64,000 nt of DNA, from assembly GCF_003173775.1 (NCBI RefSeq), contig NZ_CP029552.1:2828001-2892000 (forward strand), in the 5' to 3' direction. Below the pieces are notes generated by a model. The model saw only the letters and a list, made by a program, of their open reading frames with translations. It did no database searches and had not been told where the DNA came from. The position numbers and the translations under genes were made by a program. Positions within the stretch are counted from its first letter, which is position 1, and the number at the start of each line of letters is the position of its first letter. Origin of the DNA: Methylobacterium sp. 17Sr1-1 (GTDB lineage Bacteria; Pseudomonadota; Alphaproteobacteria; Rhizobiales; Beijerinckiaceae). Shown piece after piece: positions 8,432-17,939 of the stretch.

Positions 8432-9052
8432 GTGCTGCTGACACCCCGCGAGAAGGACAAGCTCCTCGTCGCCATGGCGGCGATGGTGGCCCGCAACCGC
8501 CTGTCCCGGGGCGTGAAGCTCAACCACCCGGAGGCGGTGGCGCTGATCACCGACTTCGTGGTCGAGGGCGCCCGCGACGGCCGCACCGTGGCCGAGCTGA
8601 TGCGGCTGGGCGCCCAGGTCCTCACCGCCGACCAGGTGATGGAGGGGGTGCCGGAGATGATCCACGACATCCAGGTCGAGGCGACCTTCCCGGACGGCAC
8701 CAAGCTCGTCACCGTCCACCACCCGATCCGCGGCACTCCCGCCGCCGACGTGCCGGGCGCGGTGACGACGCCCGACGGCGAGATCGTGTTCAACGAGGGC
8801 GCCCCCCGCACGGTGATCGAGGTCGCCAATACCGGCGACCGGCCGATCCAGGTCGGCTCGCACTACCACTTCTTCGAGGTGAATCCGGCGCTCCGCTTCG
8901 ACCGCGACAAGGCCCGCGGCCAGCGCCTCGACATCGCGCCGGGCACGGCGGTCCGCTTCGAGCCGGGCTCGACCCGGGAGGTGGTGCTGATCCCGATGGG
9001 CGGCGGGCGCGCGGTGTACGGGTTCCGGGGTGACGTGATGGGGGTGCTGTGA
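8432..9052 (+). CDS. ureAB: Urease gamma-beta fusion subunit
   Basis: One 206-residue chain joins the two small urease subunits that are separate in most bacteria. Residues 1-100 are the gamma subunit ([11 protein letters not shown]..., [34 protein letters not shown]). Residues from about 109 on are the beta subunit ([41 protein letters not shown]). They are joined by a short linker. Similar fusion is known in Helicobacter UreA. The GTG at 8432 gives the conserved [11 protein letters not shown] start and has AGAGG upstream; an in-frame ATG at 8372 would add unrelated residues. Its stop overlaps the next start (GTGA). Confidence 0.95.
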   Translation: MLLTPREKDKLLVAMAAMVARNRLSRGVKLNHPEAVALITDFVVEGARDGRTVAELMRLGAQVLTADQVMEGVPEMIHDIQVEATFPDGTKLVTVHHPIRGTPAADVPGAVTTPDGEIVFNEGAPRTVIEVANTGDRPIQVGSHYHFFEVNPALRFDRDKARGQRLDIAPGTAVRFEPGSTREVVLIPMGGGRAVYGFRGDVMGVL

Positions 9053-9609
9053 GCCCCTACGACAAGGTTCTGCGCGATCACGTGTCGCTGGTGACGCGGG
9101 CGGCCGACTTCGCGGCCCGTCGGCACGCGGATCAGCGTCGCAAGGGATCTGCCCGGGAACCTTACGTAAATCATCTCGCAGAGGTTGCAGCGCTCCTCGC
9201 TGACTCCCTGAGCGAGCCGAACGCCTGGCTGATCGCGGCCGGCTGGCTCCACGACACGATCGAGGATACCGGCACGACCTACGCCGAACTCACGGAACTG
9301 TTCGGTACCGCCGTGGCCGACCTCGTGGCCGAGGTCACCGACGACAAGTCGCTGCCCAAGGCAGAGCGCAAGCGACTGCAGGTCGAGCGGGCACCGCACA
9401 AGTCGCCGGATGCCAAGGCGATCAAGGTCGCCGACAAGATCAGCAACCTGCGATCCCTTGTGGCAAGCCCTCCTGACGACTGGGACCGGACCCGAGTCCT
9501 CGACTACGTCGCCTGGGCCGAGAGCGTCGTCGCCGGCTGCCGCGGCACGAATGCGGCCCTCGAATCCATCTTCGATCAATCCGCCGTCGCGGCGCGGAGA
9601 GCGGTCTGA
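9049..9609 (+). CDS. MESH1-type HD-domain hydrolase (small alarmone hydrolase-like)
   Basis: A 186-residue HD-domain protein whose whole length matches the MESH1/SpoT-hydrolase family, which removes the 3' pyrophosphate of (p)ppGpp or the 2' phosphate of NADPH. Visible motifs are [13 protein letters not shown] (metal His42), HDTIEDT (His69-Asp70, Glu72-Asp73), [19 protein letters not shown] (95-113), [10 protein letters not shown] (metal Asp129) and a C-terminal RGTNAALE. No synthetase, TGS or ACT domain is present. The gene sits between ureAB and ureC. It starts at a GTG overlapping the ureAB stop and ends with TGA overlapping the ureC ATG by 1 nt, so it is translationally coupled on both sides. 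Function inside urease biology is unknown. Confidence 0.85.
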   Translation: MSPYDKVLRDHVSLVTRAADFAARRHADQRRKGSAREPYVNHLAEVAALLADSLSEPNAWLIAAGWLHDTIEDTGTTYAELTELFGTAVADLVAEVTDDKSLPKAERKRLQVERAPHKSPDAKAIKVADKISNLRSLVASPPDDWDRTRVLDYVAWAESVVAGCRGTNAALESIFDQSAVAARRAV

Positions 9610-11336
9610 TGTCCAACACCCCCAAACCCGCCAGCCTCCCCCGTGCCGCCTACGCGGCGATGTTCGGGCCGACCAAGGGCGACCGCATCCGCCTCGCCGA
9701 CACCGCCCTCGTCATCGAGGTCGAGCACGACCACACCCGCTACGGCGAGGAGGTGAAGTTCGGCGGCGGCAAGGTGATCCGCGACGGGATGGGGCAGAGC
9801 CAGGCGAGCAACGCGGGCGGCGCCGTCGACACCGTCATCACCAACGCGGTGGTGCTGGATCACTGGGGCATCGTGAAGTGCGACGTCGGCCTGAAGGGCG
9901 GGCGGATCGCGGCCCTTGGCAAGGCCGGCAACCCGGACATCCAGGACGGCGTCACCATCGTGGTCGGGCCGGGCACCGAGGTCATCGCGGGCGAAGGAAA
10001 AATCCTCACCGCCGGCGGGTTCGACAGCCACATCCACTTCATCTGCCCGCAGCAGATCGACGAGGCGCTGAATTCCGGCATCACCACCATGCTCGGTGGC
10101 GGCACCGGCCCGGCCCACGGCACCTTCGCCACCACCTGCACCCCCGGCCCCTGGCACATCGCCCGGATGATCGAGGCGGCCGACGCCTTCCCGATGAACC
10201 TGGCGTTCGCCGGCAAGGGCAACGCCTCGAAGCCCGACAGCCTGGAGGAGATGATCCGGGCCGGCGCCTGCGCACTGAAGCTGCACGAGGATTGGGGCAC
10301 GACGCCCGCCGCGATCGATTGCTGCCTGTCGGTGGCCGATGCCCACGACATCCAGGTGATGATCCACACCGACACGCTTAACGAGTCGGGCTTCGTCGAG
10401 GACACGATCGCGGCGTTCAAGGGCCGCACCATCCACGCCTTCCACACCGAGGGCGCCGGCGGCGGCCACGCGCCGGACATCATCAAGGTGGCGGGGCTGC
10501 CGAACGTGCTGCCCTCCTCCACCAACCCGACGCGGCCCTTCACCCGCAACACCATCGACGAGCATCTCGACATGCTGATGGTGTGCCACCACCTCGACCC
10601 GTCGATTCCGGAAGACCTCGCCTTCGCCGAGAGCCGGATCCGCAAGGAGACGATCGCCGCCGAGGACATCCTGCACGACATCGGTGCCCTCTCGATGATG
10701 TCGTCGGACAGCCAGGCGATGGGCCGGGTCGGCGAGGTCATCATCCGCACCTGGCAGACCGCCGACAAGATGAAGCGCCAGCGCGGGGCGCTCCCGGGCG
10801 ATGCGTCGGGCAACGACAACGCCCGGGCCAAGCGCTACGTGGCGAAGTACACGATCAACCCGGCCATCGCCCACGGCATCTCGCGCCATATCGGCTCGGT
10901 GGAGGTCGGCAAGCTCGCCGACCTCGTGCTGTGGTCGCCGGCCTTCTTCGGGGTGAAGCCGGACCTGATCATCAAGGGCGGCGCCATCGCGGCCGCTCCC
11001 ATGGGCGATCCCAACGCCTCAATCCCGACGCCGCAGCCGGTGCATTACCGCCCGATGTTCGGCGCCTTCGGCCGCGTGCCGGCCAAGACCGCGCTGACCT
11101 TCGTGTCGAAGGCCGCGATCGAGGCGGGGTTGCGCGAGCAGCTCGGCGTCATGAAGGAGCTGGTCGCGGTCGAGAACGTGCGCGGCGGCATCTCGAAGAA
11201 GAGCATGATCCACAACGACGCCACCCCGGTGATCGAGGTCGACCCCGAGACCTACGACGTGCGCGCCGACGGCGAATTGCTGGTCTGCGAGCCCGCCGAG
11301 GTGCTGCCGATGGCGCAGCGCTACTTCCTGTTCTGA
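9609..11336 (+). CDS. ureC: Urease alpha subunit (catalytic)
   Basis: The catalytic subunit of urease hydrolyses urea to ammonia and carbamate. The 575 residues carry the complete nickel site: His141 and His143 (DSHIHF), the carbamylated Lys224 ([10 protein letters not shown]), His253 ([10 protein letters not shown]), His279 (HAFHTEG) and Asp367. The mobile flap has Cys326-His327-His328 ([12 protein letters not shown]). Positions are shifted by a constant 7 from Klebsiella UreC, so nothing is missing. The ATG overlaps the stop of the preceding HD-hydrolase gene (TGATG). Cytosolic, as the (alpha, beta-gamma fusion) complex. Confidence 0.98.
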   Translation: MSNTPKPASLPRAAYAAMFGPTKGDRIRLADTALVIEVEHDHTRYGEEVKFGGGKVIRDGMGQSQASNAGGAVDTVITNAVVLDHWGIVKCDVGLKGGRIAALGKAGNPDIQDGVTIVVGPGTEVIAGEGKILTAGGFDSHIHFICPQQIDEALNSGITTMLGGGTGPAHGTFATTCTPGPWHIARMIEAADAFPMNLAFAGKGNASKPDSLEEMIRAGACALKLHEDWGTTPAAIDCCLSVADAHDIQVMIHTDTLNESGFVEDTIAAFKGRTIHAFHTEGAGGGHAPDIIKVAGLPNVLPSSTNPTRPFTRNTIDEHLDMLMVCHHLDPSIPEDLAFAESRIRKETIAAEDILHDIGALSMMSSDSQAMGRVGEVIIRTWQTADKMKRQRGALPGDASGNDNARAKRYVAKYTINPAIAHGISRHIGSVEVGKLADLVLWSPAFFGVKPDLIIKGGAIAAAPMGDPNASIPTPQPVHYRPMFGAFGRVPAKTALTFVSKAAIEAGLREQLGVMKELVAVENVRGGISKKSMIHNDATPVIEVDPETYDVRADGELLVCEPAEVLPMAQRYFLF

Positions 11337-11364
11337 GGTAAACTGGCGGGCAGGAGCGATCGTC

Positions 11365-11823
11365 ATGCCCAGGCTCGCCGACCGGGCGCCGGATCCCGGC
11401 GCCGCCTACGTCACGGACTTCCATCGCTGGACCCGGGAGCAGGCCGATGCCCTCGCCTCCCGCGATCACGCACGTCTCGATGTCGTCAACCTGCTCGATG
11501 AGGTGGAGAGCGTGGACCGCGGCCAGCGTACGGCGCTCGAATCCCACCTGTGCGTGCTCCTCGTCCACCTGCTGAAGTTCCGGATGCAGCCGCAGCGAGC
11601 GACGCCGAGCTGGCGTCACACTCTCAAGGCGCAGCGCACGGCGTTCGCCCGCCTGATCGCCCGCAACCCGAGCCTGCGCGCCTATCCCGCGGCGATTCTC
11701 GACGCGACCTATCGGGACGCGGCGCGGGATACCGCCGGGGAGACCGGAATGGATCCGCGCCTCTTTCCGCAGGCCGCGCCCTTCACGCTCAATCAGATCC
11801 TCGACCCGGAATTCGAGCCGTGA
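11365..11823 (+). CDS. DUF29-family protein (first of a pair)
   Basis: A 152-residue protein of the DUF29 family, function unknown, common in cyanobacteria and Methylobacterium-type bacteria. It shows the family pattern: YVTDFHRWTREQADAL, the helix LLDEVESVDRGQRTALESHL, LLVHLLKFRMQPQR, SWRHTLKAQR, NPSLR and the end motif FTLNQILDPEF. It lies 28 nt after ureC behind CAGGAG and overlaps the next DUF29 gene by GTGA. Co-transcription with urease is likely from spacing; a role as an accessory or assembly factor is speculation. Confidence 0.85.
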   Translation: MPRLADRAPDPGAAYVTDFHRWTREQADALASRDHARLDVVNLLDEVESVDRGQRTALESHLCVLLVHLLKFRMQPQRATPSWRHTLKAQRTAFARLIARNPSLRAYPAAILDATYRDAARDTAGETGMDPRLFPQAAPFTLNQILDPEFEP

Positions 11824-12323
11824 GCGAGACCGACCGGCGCGCTCTGTTCTCGATGGACCTCAGCGCCTGGGCCGAGGAGCAGGTGCACCTCCTCGCGGCG
11901 GGCGAAGTCGAGGCGATCGACCATGCCCACATCGCCGAGATCGTCCGCGACCTCGGCGACCGCGAGCGGCGGGAGATCCGGGACCGCCTCGGGGTGATCC
12001 TGACCGGCCTCCTGCCCTGGGCCGCGGAGGTCGATCTGCGCTGCGACGCCTGGGCGATCACGATCGACCGGCAGCGCCGGCTGGTCGCGTCCCGCCTCGA
12101 CGACAGCCCGAGCCTGCGGCCGGAGCTTCCCTGGCTCGTGGCGGAGGTCTATCCCGAGGCCAAGGCCCGCGCCGTGCTGGAGAGTGCCCTGTTCGACGAC
12201 AGCTTTTCGGAATCCTGCTCGTTCACGGACGAGGAGATCCTGACGCCCGGCTTCCTGCCGGACCCTCACGGCGACGATGCAATCCGCGGGGCCGGCTGGT
12301 GGCGGCGCGAGGCGACGCGATGA
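11820..12323 (+). CDS. DUF29-family protein (second of a pair)
   Basis: A 167-residue DUF29 protein, diverged from its neighbour but with the same plan: FSMDLSAWAEEQVHLLAAG, a long first helix (HIAEIVRDLGDRERREIRDRL), LTGLLPWAAEVDL, SPSLRPELPWLVAEVYPEA and the terminal FTDEEILTPGFLPDP. The GTG start overlaps the previous stop (GTGA) and its own stop overlaps the ureE start (ATGA), so it is translationally tied to both. The family has no known activity and no catalytic residues can be proposed. Confidence 0.8.
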   Translation: MSETDRRALFSMDLSAWAEEQVHLLAAGEVEAIDHAHIAEIVRDLGDRERREIRDRLGVILTGLLPWAAEVDLRCDAWAITIDRQRRLVASRLDDSPSLRPELPWLVAEVYPEAKARAVLESALFDDSFSESCSFTDEEILTPGFLPDPHGDDAIRGAGWWRREATR

Positions 12324-12832
12324 TCCGCGCCACCCGCGTCATCCGCCGCGACGCCCTCGGCTCCGGCGAGATCGTCGACCGCATCGTGCTCGATTCCGGC
12401 GACCGGCACCGCCGCCGCATGGCGATGCGGGGCGTCGGCGGCCTCGCCTTCCTGCTCGATCTGCCGGAACCCGCCGTGCTCGACGACGGCGACGCGCTGC
12501 GCCTCGAGGACGGTCGCCTGATCTGGGTCGAGGCCGCGCCCGAGCGGCTGCTCGAGATCCGGGCGCCCACCGACCGCGCCCTCAAGCGGCTGATCTGGCA
12601 CATCGGCAACCGGCACATCCCGGCCGAGATCGGCACCGACGCGCTGTGGATCGCCCACGACCACGTGCTCGCCGCGATGGTCGAGGGCCTGGGCGGCACC
12701 GCGACCCCGGTGGAGCGGCCGTTCCGGCCCGAAGGCGGGGCCTATGCGGGCGGGCACGCGCACGACCATGGGCATGGTGGGCACGGGCACCACCACCATG
12801 ACGGCCATTCGCACGACCACTCCCATGGCTGA
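12320..12832 (+). CDS. ureE: Urease accessory nickel chaperone UreE
   Basis: UreE binds nickel and passes it to UreG and the urease apoenzyme. The 170-residue protein has the peptide-binding domain ([19 protein letters not shown]) and the metal domain ([25 protein letters not shown]). It ends in a His-rich tail of about 27 residues containing 13 histidines interspersed with Asp and Gly, a classical nickel store. The ATG at 12320 overlaps the upstream DUF29 stop (ATGA). The tail-encoding DNA also contains the ureF start, overlapping by 8 nt. Confidence 0.96.
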   Translation: MIRATRVIRRDALGSGEIVDRIVLDSGDRHRRRMAMRGVGGLAFLLDLPEPAVLDDGDALRLEDGRLIWVEAAPERLLEIRAPTDRALKRLIWHIGNRHIPAEIGTDALWIAHDHVLAAMVEGLGGTATPVERPFRPEGGAYAGGHAHDHGHGGHGHHHHDGHSHDHSHG

Positions 12833-13511
12833 GCGGGTTCCGGACGCCCTGGTGCTGCTCGCCTGGCTGTCTCCCGGCTACCCGGTGGGCGCCTATGCCT
12901 ATTCGCACGGGCTCGAATGGGCGGTGGAGGCCGGCGACGTGCGCGACGAGGCGTCCCTGCGCGACTGGCTCGCCGACGTGCTGGAGCACGGTGCCGGCCG
13001 CAGCGACGCGATCCTGGCCGCCCACGCGCACGACGCGGCGGCGGCGGGCGACGCGGACGCGCTGGTGGCGGTGAACGACCTCGCCCTGGCGCTCAGCCCC
13101 TCGCGCGAGCTCCACCTGGAGACCAGCCAGCAGGGCCGCTCGTTCCTCGACGCGACCCGCGCCGCCTGGGACGTCCCGCGCCTCGCGGACCTCGGCGCCC
13201 GTCTCGACGGGCCGGTGGCCTACCCGGTCGCGGTCGGCGCGGCGGCGGGCGCCCACGGGCTCGACCGCGGCACGGTGCTGGCGGCCTATCTGGCGGCCTT
13301 CCTGCAGAACCTCGTCTCGGCCAGCCTGCGCCTGGCTCCCGTCGGCCAGACCGCCGGCACGCGGGTGGTGGCGGCGCTGATGCCCCGGGCGGCTTCCTTG
13401 GCGCATGCGGTGCAGGGTGTGCCCCTCGACGAGGCCGGGACGGCGACCGTGCGGCTCGATCTCGGCTCGTTCCGGCACGAGACGCAGTATACGCGGATCT
13501 TCCGGTCGTAG
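12825..13511 (+). CDS. ureF: Urease accessory protein UreF
   Basis: UreF joins UreD on the apoprotein and gates the GTPase UreG during nickel insertion. The 228-residue all-helical protein has the family start [27 protein letters not shown]. Further signatures are [26 protein letters not shown] and the C-terminal [13 protein letters not shown], which matches the UreG-binding tail. The ATG at 12825 lies within the end of ureE. It is the last gene of the operon; ureG, usually next, is absent and a palindromic repeat follows instead. Confidence 0.95.
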   Translation: MAERVPDALVLLAWLSPGYPVGAYAYSHGLEWAVEAGDVRDEASLRDWLADVLEHGAGRSDAILAAHAHDAAAAGDADALVAVNDLALALSPSRELHLETSQQGRSFLDATRAAWDVPRLADLGARLDGPVAYPVAVGAAAGAHGLDRGTVLAAYLAAFLQNLVSASLRLAPVGQTAGTRVVAALMPRAASLAHAVQGVPLDEAGTATVRLDLGSFRHETQYTRIFRS

Positions 13512-13554
13512 GCGTCGGCCGGAAGGTGGCCGATGATACTGGCAGGATTGACAT

Positions 13555-13708
13555 CCTCCGGGTCATCCCGGGTCCGCGTAGCGGAATCCGGGATCCGTAA
13601 CCGCCGAGGATGCCGGTTGAAGCAGAACGCCGGTCGCTGTGTCCCGAGCTGTCAGCGGCTATGGATCCCGGGTTCTCGCCTGCGGCGAGCCCCGGGATGA
13701 CATGGAGG
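13555..13708. repeat. Palindromic repeat, family 1 (GTCATCCCGGG type), copy A
   Basis: Ends CCTCCGGGTCATCCCGGG and CCCGGGATGACATGGAGG are inverted copies with two mismatches. Inner arms also pair (GGATCC...GGATCC, GCGTAGCGGAAT against a GCCTGCGGCGAG-type arm). It lies between the convergent 3' ends of ureF and paoC. Other copies in this window are at about 17940, 25535, 32378 and, in part, 55079. Confidence 0.85.
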
Positions 13709-13755
13709 GTTTCATTATTGGACAGACCCAGGCAATCGGGCTTTCGCGAGCACGC

Positions 13756-15981
13756 TCACGCCCGCCGCTGCCCGGTCTCCCGCGCGGTGAACCCCTCCAG
13801 GATCTTGTCCAGCGTCAGCGGATAGTCGCGGATCCGGATCCCGGTCGCGTTGTAGACCGCGTTCGCCAAGGCCGCCCCTGCGCCGCAGATGCCGAGCTCC
13901 CCTAAGCCCTTGCTCTTCAGCGGGTTCGCCTTGTCGTCGAGCTCCGGCAGGAACACCGCGTCGATCTCCGGCAGGTCGGCATGGACCGGCACGTGGTACT
14001 CGGCGAGGTCGTGGTTGACGAAGCTGCCGTAGCGCGGATCGACCTCGATCGCCTCCATCAGGGCCGCGCCGACGCCGAACACCATGCCGCCGATCGCCTG
14101 CGAGCGGGCGGTCTTCGGGTTGAGGATGCGCCCGCCGGTGAAGACGCCGAGCATCCGCCGCAGCCGGATCTCGCCGGTGTCGGAGTCGACACCGACCTCG
14201 GCGAAATGCGCGCCGTAGGAGTATTGCGAAAACTTCTTCTCGTTCTCGCCCGGCTTGATCTCGCCCTCGGCTTCCATTCCGGAACCGATCAGGTCGGCCA
14301 AGGCCGCCGAGCGGTTGCCCGAGGTGATCCGGCCGTCAGCGAAGACCGCGTTCTTCGGCTCCAGGTCGGTCTTCGCCAGGAGCTGCGCGCGAAGGGCGTC
14401 GCAGGCCATGTAGAGCGCCGAGCCGGACGAGGCCGCACCGAACGAGCCGCCGGAGCCGGAGGACATCGGATCGGCGGTGTCGCCGAGGACCATCTTCACC
14501 TGAGAGACCTTCACACCGAGCATCTCGGCGGCGATCTGGCTCAGGATCGTGTAGGTGCCGGTGCCGATGTCGGTCATCGCCATCCGGGCGGTGAGCGTTC
14601 CGTCCGGGTCGAGGCGTACCCGCGCCTTGGCCGGCTGAAGCGGGTTGAGGCGCGCCGCCGCCGAGACGCCGTGGCCGACCATCCACTGCCCGTCCCGGAC
14701 CGAACCGGGCTTCGGGTTGCGCTTGTCCCAGCCGAAGCGGCGCGCACCCTCCTTCAGGCAGGGCACGAGCTGGCGGGTCGAGAACGGGACGTGCTTCTCG
14801 GGGTCCTGTGCCGGCTCGTTGCGGATGCGCAGCTCGATCGGGTCGAGGTTCAGCGCCTCGGCGAGTTCGTCCATGGCACATTCGAAGGCCAGCATGCCGA
14901 CCGCCTCGCCGGGGGCGCGCATCGAGGAGGAGAGCGGCAGGTCGAGCGAGGCCAGCCGGTGCGCCGTCAGGCGGTTCGGCGCGGCGTAGAGCGAGCGGGT
15001 GACGTTGGCCGAGGTCTCGAAGAAGCTGTCGCCCGGCGTGGTGTCGGACCAGGATTCGTGCGCGATCGCCGTCAGCTTGCCGTCCCGGTCGGCGCCCAGG
15101 CGCACCCGCTGCACCGTGTCCGAGCGCCGCGTGGTGACGTGGAAGACCTGCTGGCGGGTGAGCGCGATCTTCACCGGCCGGCCGTTCAGGGTCTTCGAGG
15201 CGAGCGCCGCCAGGATCGCGTCGGCCTGCGGCTGGAGCTTGCCGCCGAAGCCGCCGCCGACGAAGCGGCTGATCAGCCGCACGTTGTCCTTCGGCAACTT
15301 GAACACCGAGGCGAGGGCGTCCTGGCCGCGATTCGGCATCTGGTTGGCGGTGATCAGCGTGACCTTGTCACCCTCCCAGGCCGCGATCGTGGCGTGCGGC
15401 TCCATCATCGCGTGGCTCTGCACCGGCGTGGTGTAGCGCACGTCGATCTTGACCGGCGCCGAGGCGAAGCCGCCCTCGAAATCCCCGAGGCTCGTATCCG
15501 GCGGCGTCTTCGCCTTCTCGGGCTTTCGTGCCTCGCCGAGCGCGTCGGCGAGCACGTAGGATCCCTTCTCCTGGTCGTACGTCACGCGCACGGCCATCGC
15601 CGCCGCCCGGGCCTCCTCGAAGCTCTCGGCCACCACCAGGGCGACCGGCTGACCCCAATGCTTGATCTCGGTGCCGGTCAGCAGCGGGCCGACCTGCTCC
15701 TTCTTCTCGCCCTGGGGCGGCACGTTGCGGTGGGTCAGCACGTGGACGACGCCCGGCATCCGCTCGGCAGCCGCGGTATCGATGTCGCGGATGCGGCCCT
15801 TGGCGATCGTCGCCGTCACGACGAAGCCGTAGCCGGGATTCGCCATCTCCCGGCTCTCGTAGGCGTAAGGAGCGTGGCCGGTGACCTTCAGGGGGCCGTC
15901 GACGCGGTCGATCGGCTGGCCCACCGGACCGTTCGCGTGCGTATCGAGGGGCGTGACGCCGATCGGCTGGCTCATGTCCAT
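13756..15981 (-). CDS. paoC: Aldehyde oxidoreductase molybdenum subunit (PaoC-like)
   Basis: Large subunit of a xanthine-oxidase-family periplasmic aldehyde oxidoreductase that oxidises (often aromatic) aldehydes to acids. The 741 residues contain the molybdopterin segments RFVGGGFGGK and SSMRAPGEAV, the STPDG-like GSGGSFGAASSGSA, and the catalytic glutamate Glu695 in GLGELGICGAGAALANAV. E. coli PaoC has this residue at 692. It is co-linear with paoB (22 nt upstream) and paoA on the minus strand. No paoD maturation chaperone is adjacent. Aldehyde specificity cannot be read from the sequence. Confidence 0.92.
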   Translation of the reverse strand: MDMSQPIGVTPLDTHANGPVGQPIDRVDGPLKVTGHAPYAYESREMANPGYGFVVTATIAKGRIRDIDTAAAERMPGVVHVLTHRNVPPQGEKKEQVGPLLTGTEIKHWGQPVALVVAESFEEARAAAMAVRVTYDQEKGSYVLADALGEARKPEKAKTPPDTSLGDFEGGFASAPVKIDVRYTTPVQSHAMMEPHATIAAWEGDKVTLITANQMPNRGQDALASVFKLPKDNVRLISRFVGGGFGGKLQPQADAILAALASKTLNGRPVKIALTRQQVFHVTTRRSDTVQRVRLGADRDGKLTAIAHESWSDTTPGDSFFETSANVTRSLYAAPNRLTAHRLASLDLPLSSSMRAPGEAVGMLAFECAMDELAEALNLDPIELRIRNEPAQDPEKHVPFSTRQLVPCLKEGARRFGWDKRNPKPGSVRDGQWMVGHGVSAAARLNPLQPAKARVRLDPDGTLTARMAMTDIGTGTYTILSQIAAEMLGVKVSQVKMVLGDTADPMSSGSGGSFGAASSGSALYMACDALRAQLLAKTDLEPKNAVFADGRITSGNRSAALADLIGSGMEAEGEIKPGENEKKFSQYSYGAHFAEVGVDSDTGEIRLRRMLGVFTGGRILNPKTARSQAIGGMVFGVGAALMEAIEVDPRYGSFVNHDLAEYHVPVHADLPEIDAVFLPELDDKANPLKSKGLGELGICGAGAALANAVYNATGIRIRDYPLTLDKILEGFTARETGQRRA

Positions 15982-16003
15982 GACTGTTCTCCGAATCCGG
16001 CGA

Positions 16004-16972
16004 TCAGGCGCGCATCGCCTCGGCGACGGCGGCCGCGAGGGTGCGCTTGGCGAGCGGGATCTTGAAGTCGTTGGCGCCGTAGCCGCGGGCGCCCTTCAAC
16101 GCCGCCTCGCCGGCGGCGCCGACGCCCTCGCGCACCAGAGCGGCTTCCGCCTCCGTCACCCGCCACGGCTTGTGGGCGAGGCCGCCGAAGGCGAGGCGGG
16201 CCGAGCGAACCGTGTTGCCTTCCGCCTCGATCACCGCCGCCACCGAGACGAGGGCGAAGGCGTAGGACGCGCGATCGCGCACCTTGCGGTAGACGTGTCG
16301 GCCCTTCACCGGCGCCGGCAGGGTCACGGCGGTGATGATCTCGCCGGGCGTGAGCGTGGTCTCGACCTGCGGCGTGTCGCCGGGCAGGCGGTGCAGGTCG
16401 GCGATCGGGATCTTTCGCTCCGCGCCCTCCGGGGTGACCGTCTCGACCGTGGCGTCGAGCGCCCGCATGGCGACGGCCATGTCGGAAGGGTGCGTCGCGA
16501 TGCAGTGCTCGGAGGTGCCGACCACCGCCAGGATGCGGTTGAACCCCTGAATCGCCGAGCACCCGGAGCCGGGCTGGCGTTTGTTGCACGGCATCGCGGT
16601 GTCGTAGAAGTACGGGCAGCGGGTGCGCTGCAACAGGTTGCCGGCCGTCGTCGCCTTGTTGCGCAGCTGGCCCGAGGCGCCGGCGAGCAGCGCGCGCGAC
16701 AGCACGCCGTAATCGCGCCGCACCCGCTCGTCGGCGGCGAGATCGGCGTTGCGCACCATCGCGCCGATGCGCAAACCACCGTCCGCCGTCGCCTCGATCT
16801 TATCGAGTGGCAGGCGGTTGACGTCGACGAGGTGGGCCGGCGTCTCGATCTGCAGCTTCATCAGGTCGAGGAGGTTGGTGCCCCCGGCGATGAAGCGGGC
16901 GTTCGGCTGGCCCGCCACGGCCTTGGCGGCCTCCGCCACGCTGGCGGGGCGCTCGTAGGTGAAAGCCTTCAT
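16004..16972 (-). CDS. paoB: Aldehyde oxidoreductase FAD subunit (PaoB-like)
   Basis: FAD-binding subunit of the PaoABC complex. The 322-residue protein has FAD loops [14 protein letters not shown] (27-40) and [16 protein letters not shown] (105-120), and the CO-dehydrogenase flavoprotein C-domain ([23 protein letters not shown]). A PaoB-specific insertion holds Cys119, Cys129, Cys138 and Cys157 ([20 protein letters not shown], then EHC), which in E. coli PaoB bind an extra [4Fe-4S] cluster. Start: ATG at 16972, 10 nt after paoA. Confidence 0.93.
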   Translation of the reverse strand: MKAFTYERPASVAEAAKAVAGQPNARFIAGGTNLLDLMKLQIETPAHLVDVNRLPLDKIEATADGGLRIGAMVRNADLAADERVRRDYGVLSRALLAGASGQLRNKATTAGNLLQRTRCPYFYDTAMPCNKRQPGSGCSAIQGFNRILAVVGTSEHCIATHPSDMAVAMRALDATVETVTPEGAERKIPIADLHRLPGDTPQVETTLTPGEIITAVTLPAPVKGRHVYRKVRDRASYAFALVSVAAVIEAEGNTVRSARLAFGGLAHKPWRVTEAEAALVREGVGAAGEAALKGARGYGANDFKIPLAKRTLAAAVAEAMRA

Positions 16973-16982
16973 GATCGCCCCC

Positions 16983-17660
16983 TCAGAGCCGCGTCGCCGC
17001 GCCGCCGGCCTCGCGGATCGCCGCGACGATGTTCGGGTAGGCGGAGCAGCGGCAGATGTTGCCGCTCATCCGCTCGCGGATCTCCGCGTCGGTCAGGGCG
17101 ACCTTGGCGGTCAGGTCCTGGGTCACGGTCGAGGGCCAGCCGGCCTTGGCCTCGTTCAGCATTCCGGCGGCCGAGCAGATCTGCCCCGGCGTGCAGTAGC
17201 CGCACTGGAAGCCGTCATGCTTGACGAAGGCGGCCTGGAGCGGGTGCAGGTCATCGCCCTCGGCCAGACCCTCGATGGTCCGGATCTCGTCGCCCTCGTG
17301 CATCACCGCGAGGGTCAGGCACGAATTGATCCGCCTTCCGTTGACCAGAACCGTGCAGGCGCCGCACTGGCCATGGTCGCAGCCCTTCTTCGAGCCGGTG
17401 AGGCCGATGCGCTCGCGCAGGGCATCGAGGAGCGTGGTGCGCGGATCGACCTCGAGGGGCCGGGCCTGGCCGTTGACCTGGAGGGTCACCGGCATGCGCG
17501 GCGTGGCCGGCTCTGCGGCGAGGGCCTGCGGCGTGGGCGCTTGAGCCGGCGGGGTCGCGGCCCGAAGCGGTCCGGCGAAGCCCAGTACCGCCGCGGCGGC
17601 GACGCCGCTCTCCAGAACGCTCCGGCGCGTCAACCGCGGCGCGGAATCGGACTTGTCCAT
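16983..17660 (-). CDS. paoA: Aldehyde oxidoreductase [2Fe-2S] subunit (PaoA-like), Tat-exported
   Basis: Small electron-transfer subunit of PaoABC with 225 residues. The N-terminus has a twin-arginine signal (TRRSVLESG, 11-19, then a hydrophobic alanine-rich stretch to about 35), which exports the whole folded complex to the periplasm. Two [2Fe-2S] domains follow: plant-ferredoxin type ([23 protein letters not shown]) and the helical type (QCGYCTPGQ, then NICRCSAYP). The ATG at 17660 is preceded by GGGAGG. First gene of paoABC. Confidence 0.94.
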   Translation of the reverse strand: MDKSDSAPRLTRRSVLESGVAAAAVLGFAGPLRAATPPAQAPTPQALAAEPATPRMPVTLQVNGQARPLEVDPRTTLLDALRERIGLTGSKKGCDHGQCGACTVLVNGRRINSCLTLAVMHEGDEIRTIEGLAEGDDLHPLQAAFVKHDGFQCGYCTPGQICSAAGMLNEAKAGWPSTVTQDLTAKVALTDAEIRERMSGNICRCSAYPNIVAAIREAGGAATRL

Positions 17661-17875
17661 GGTGCCTCCCGGCCCGAAACGAGGTGACGGCGCGAGGGCG
17701 CCTGCGCCGCCTCGGCCGTTGGGCCGCGACGCGATCGCTCACAAAACGTTCGGGCGGGCGGCGAGGTCCCGGGAGGGGCGCGGGTGCGGCATCGCGTGCG
17801 GCGGAGGCGTGAAAGGGGTCGCTCCGCGTTCCGTGCTGCCCGACGCCGTCGAGGGAGGCTGGCCGTTCCCGCCTC

Positions 17876-17905
17876 CACCCCAGAAGCCTGCACCCCAGAA
17901 GCCTG
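17876..17905. repeat. Perfect tandem 15-bp duplication
   Basis: CACCCCAGAAGCCTG occurs twice in direct succession (17876-17890, 17891-17905) in the noncoding interval upstream of paoA, about 35 bp before a family 1 palindrome. Confidence 0.75.
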
Positions 17906-17939
17906 TTTGTGTCGGGCGGCCGAAGTCCCGACCCTCGAT

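Noticed and set aside
5840..8869. Very long open frame on the minus strand (about 1000 codons) across the oxidoreductase and ureD region
   Set aside because: It is a G+C-rich shadow of real genes: Arg/Gly/His-rich, no domain, and opposite or out of frame to ureD and the FAD oxidoreductase, which match families throughout.
12744..12824. Earlier ATG for ureF inside the ureE tail
   Set aside because: The extra 27 residues are Thr/Arg/Gly-rich translation of the His-rich tail in another frame; UreF homology begins at [14 protein letters not shown].
13555..13708. Family 1 repeats as CRISPR or transcription attenuators
   Set aside because: Single palindromes at distant sites, not regularly spaced; no cas genes; no T-runs.
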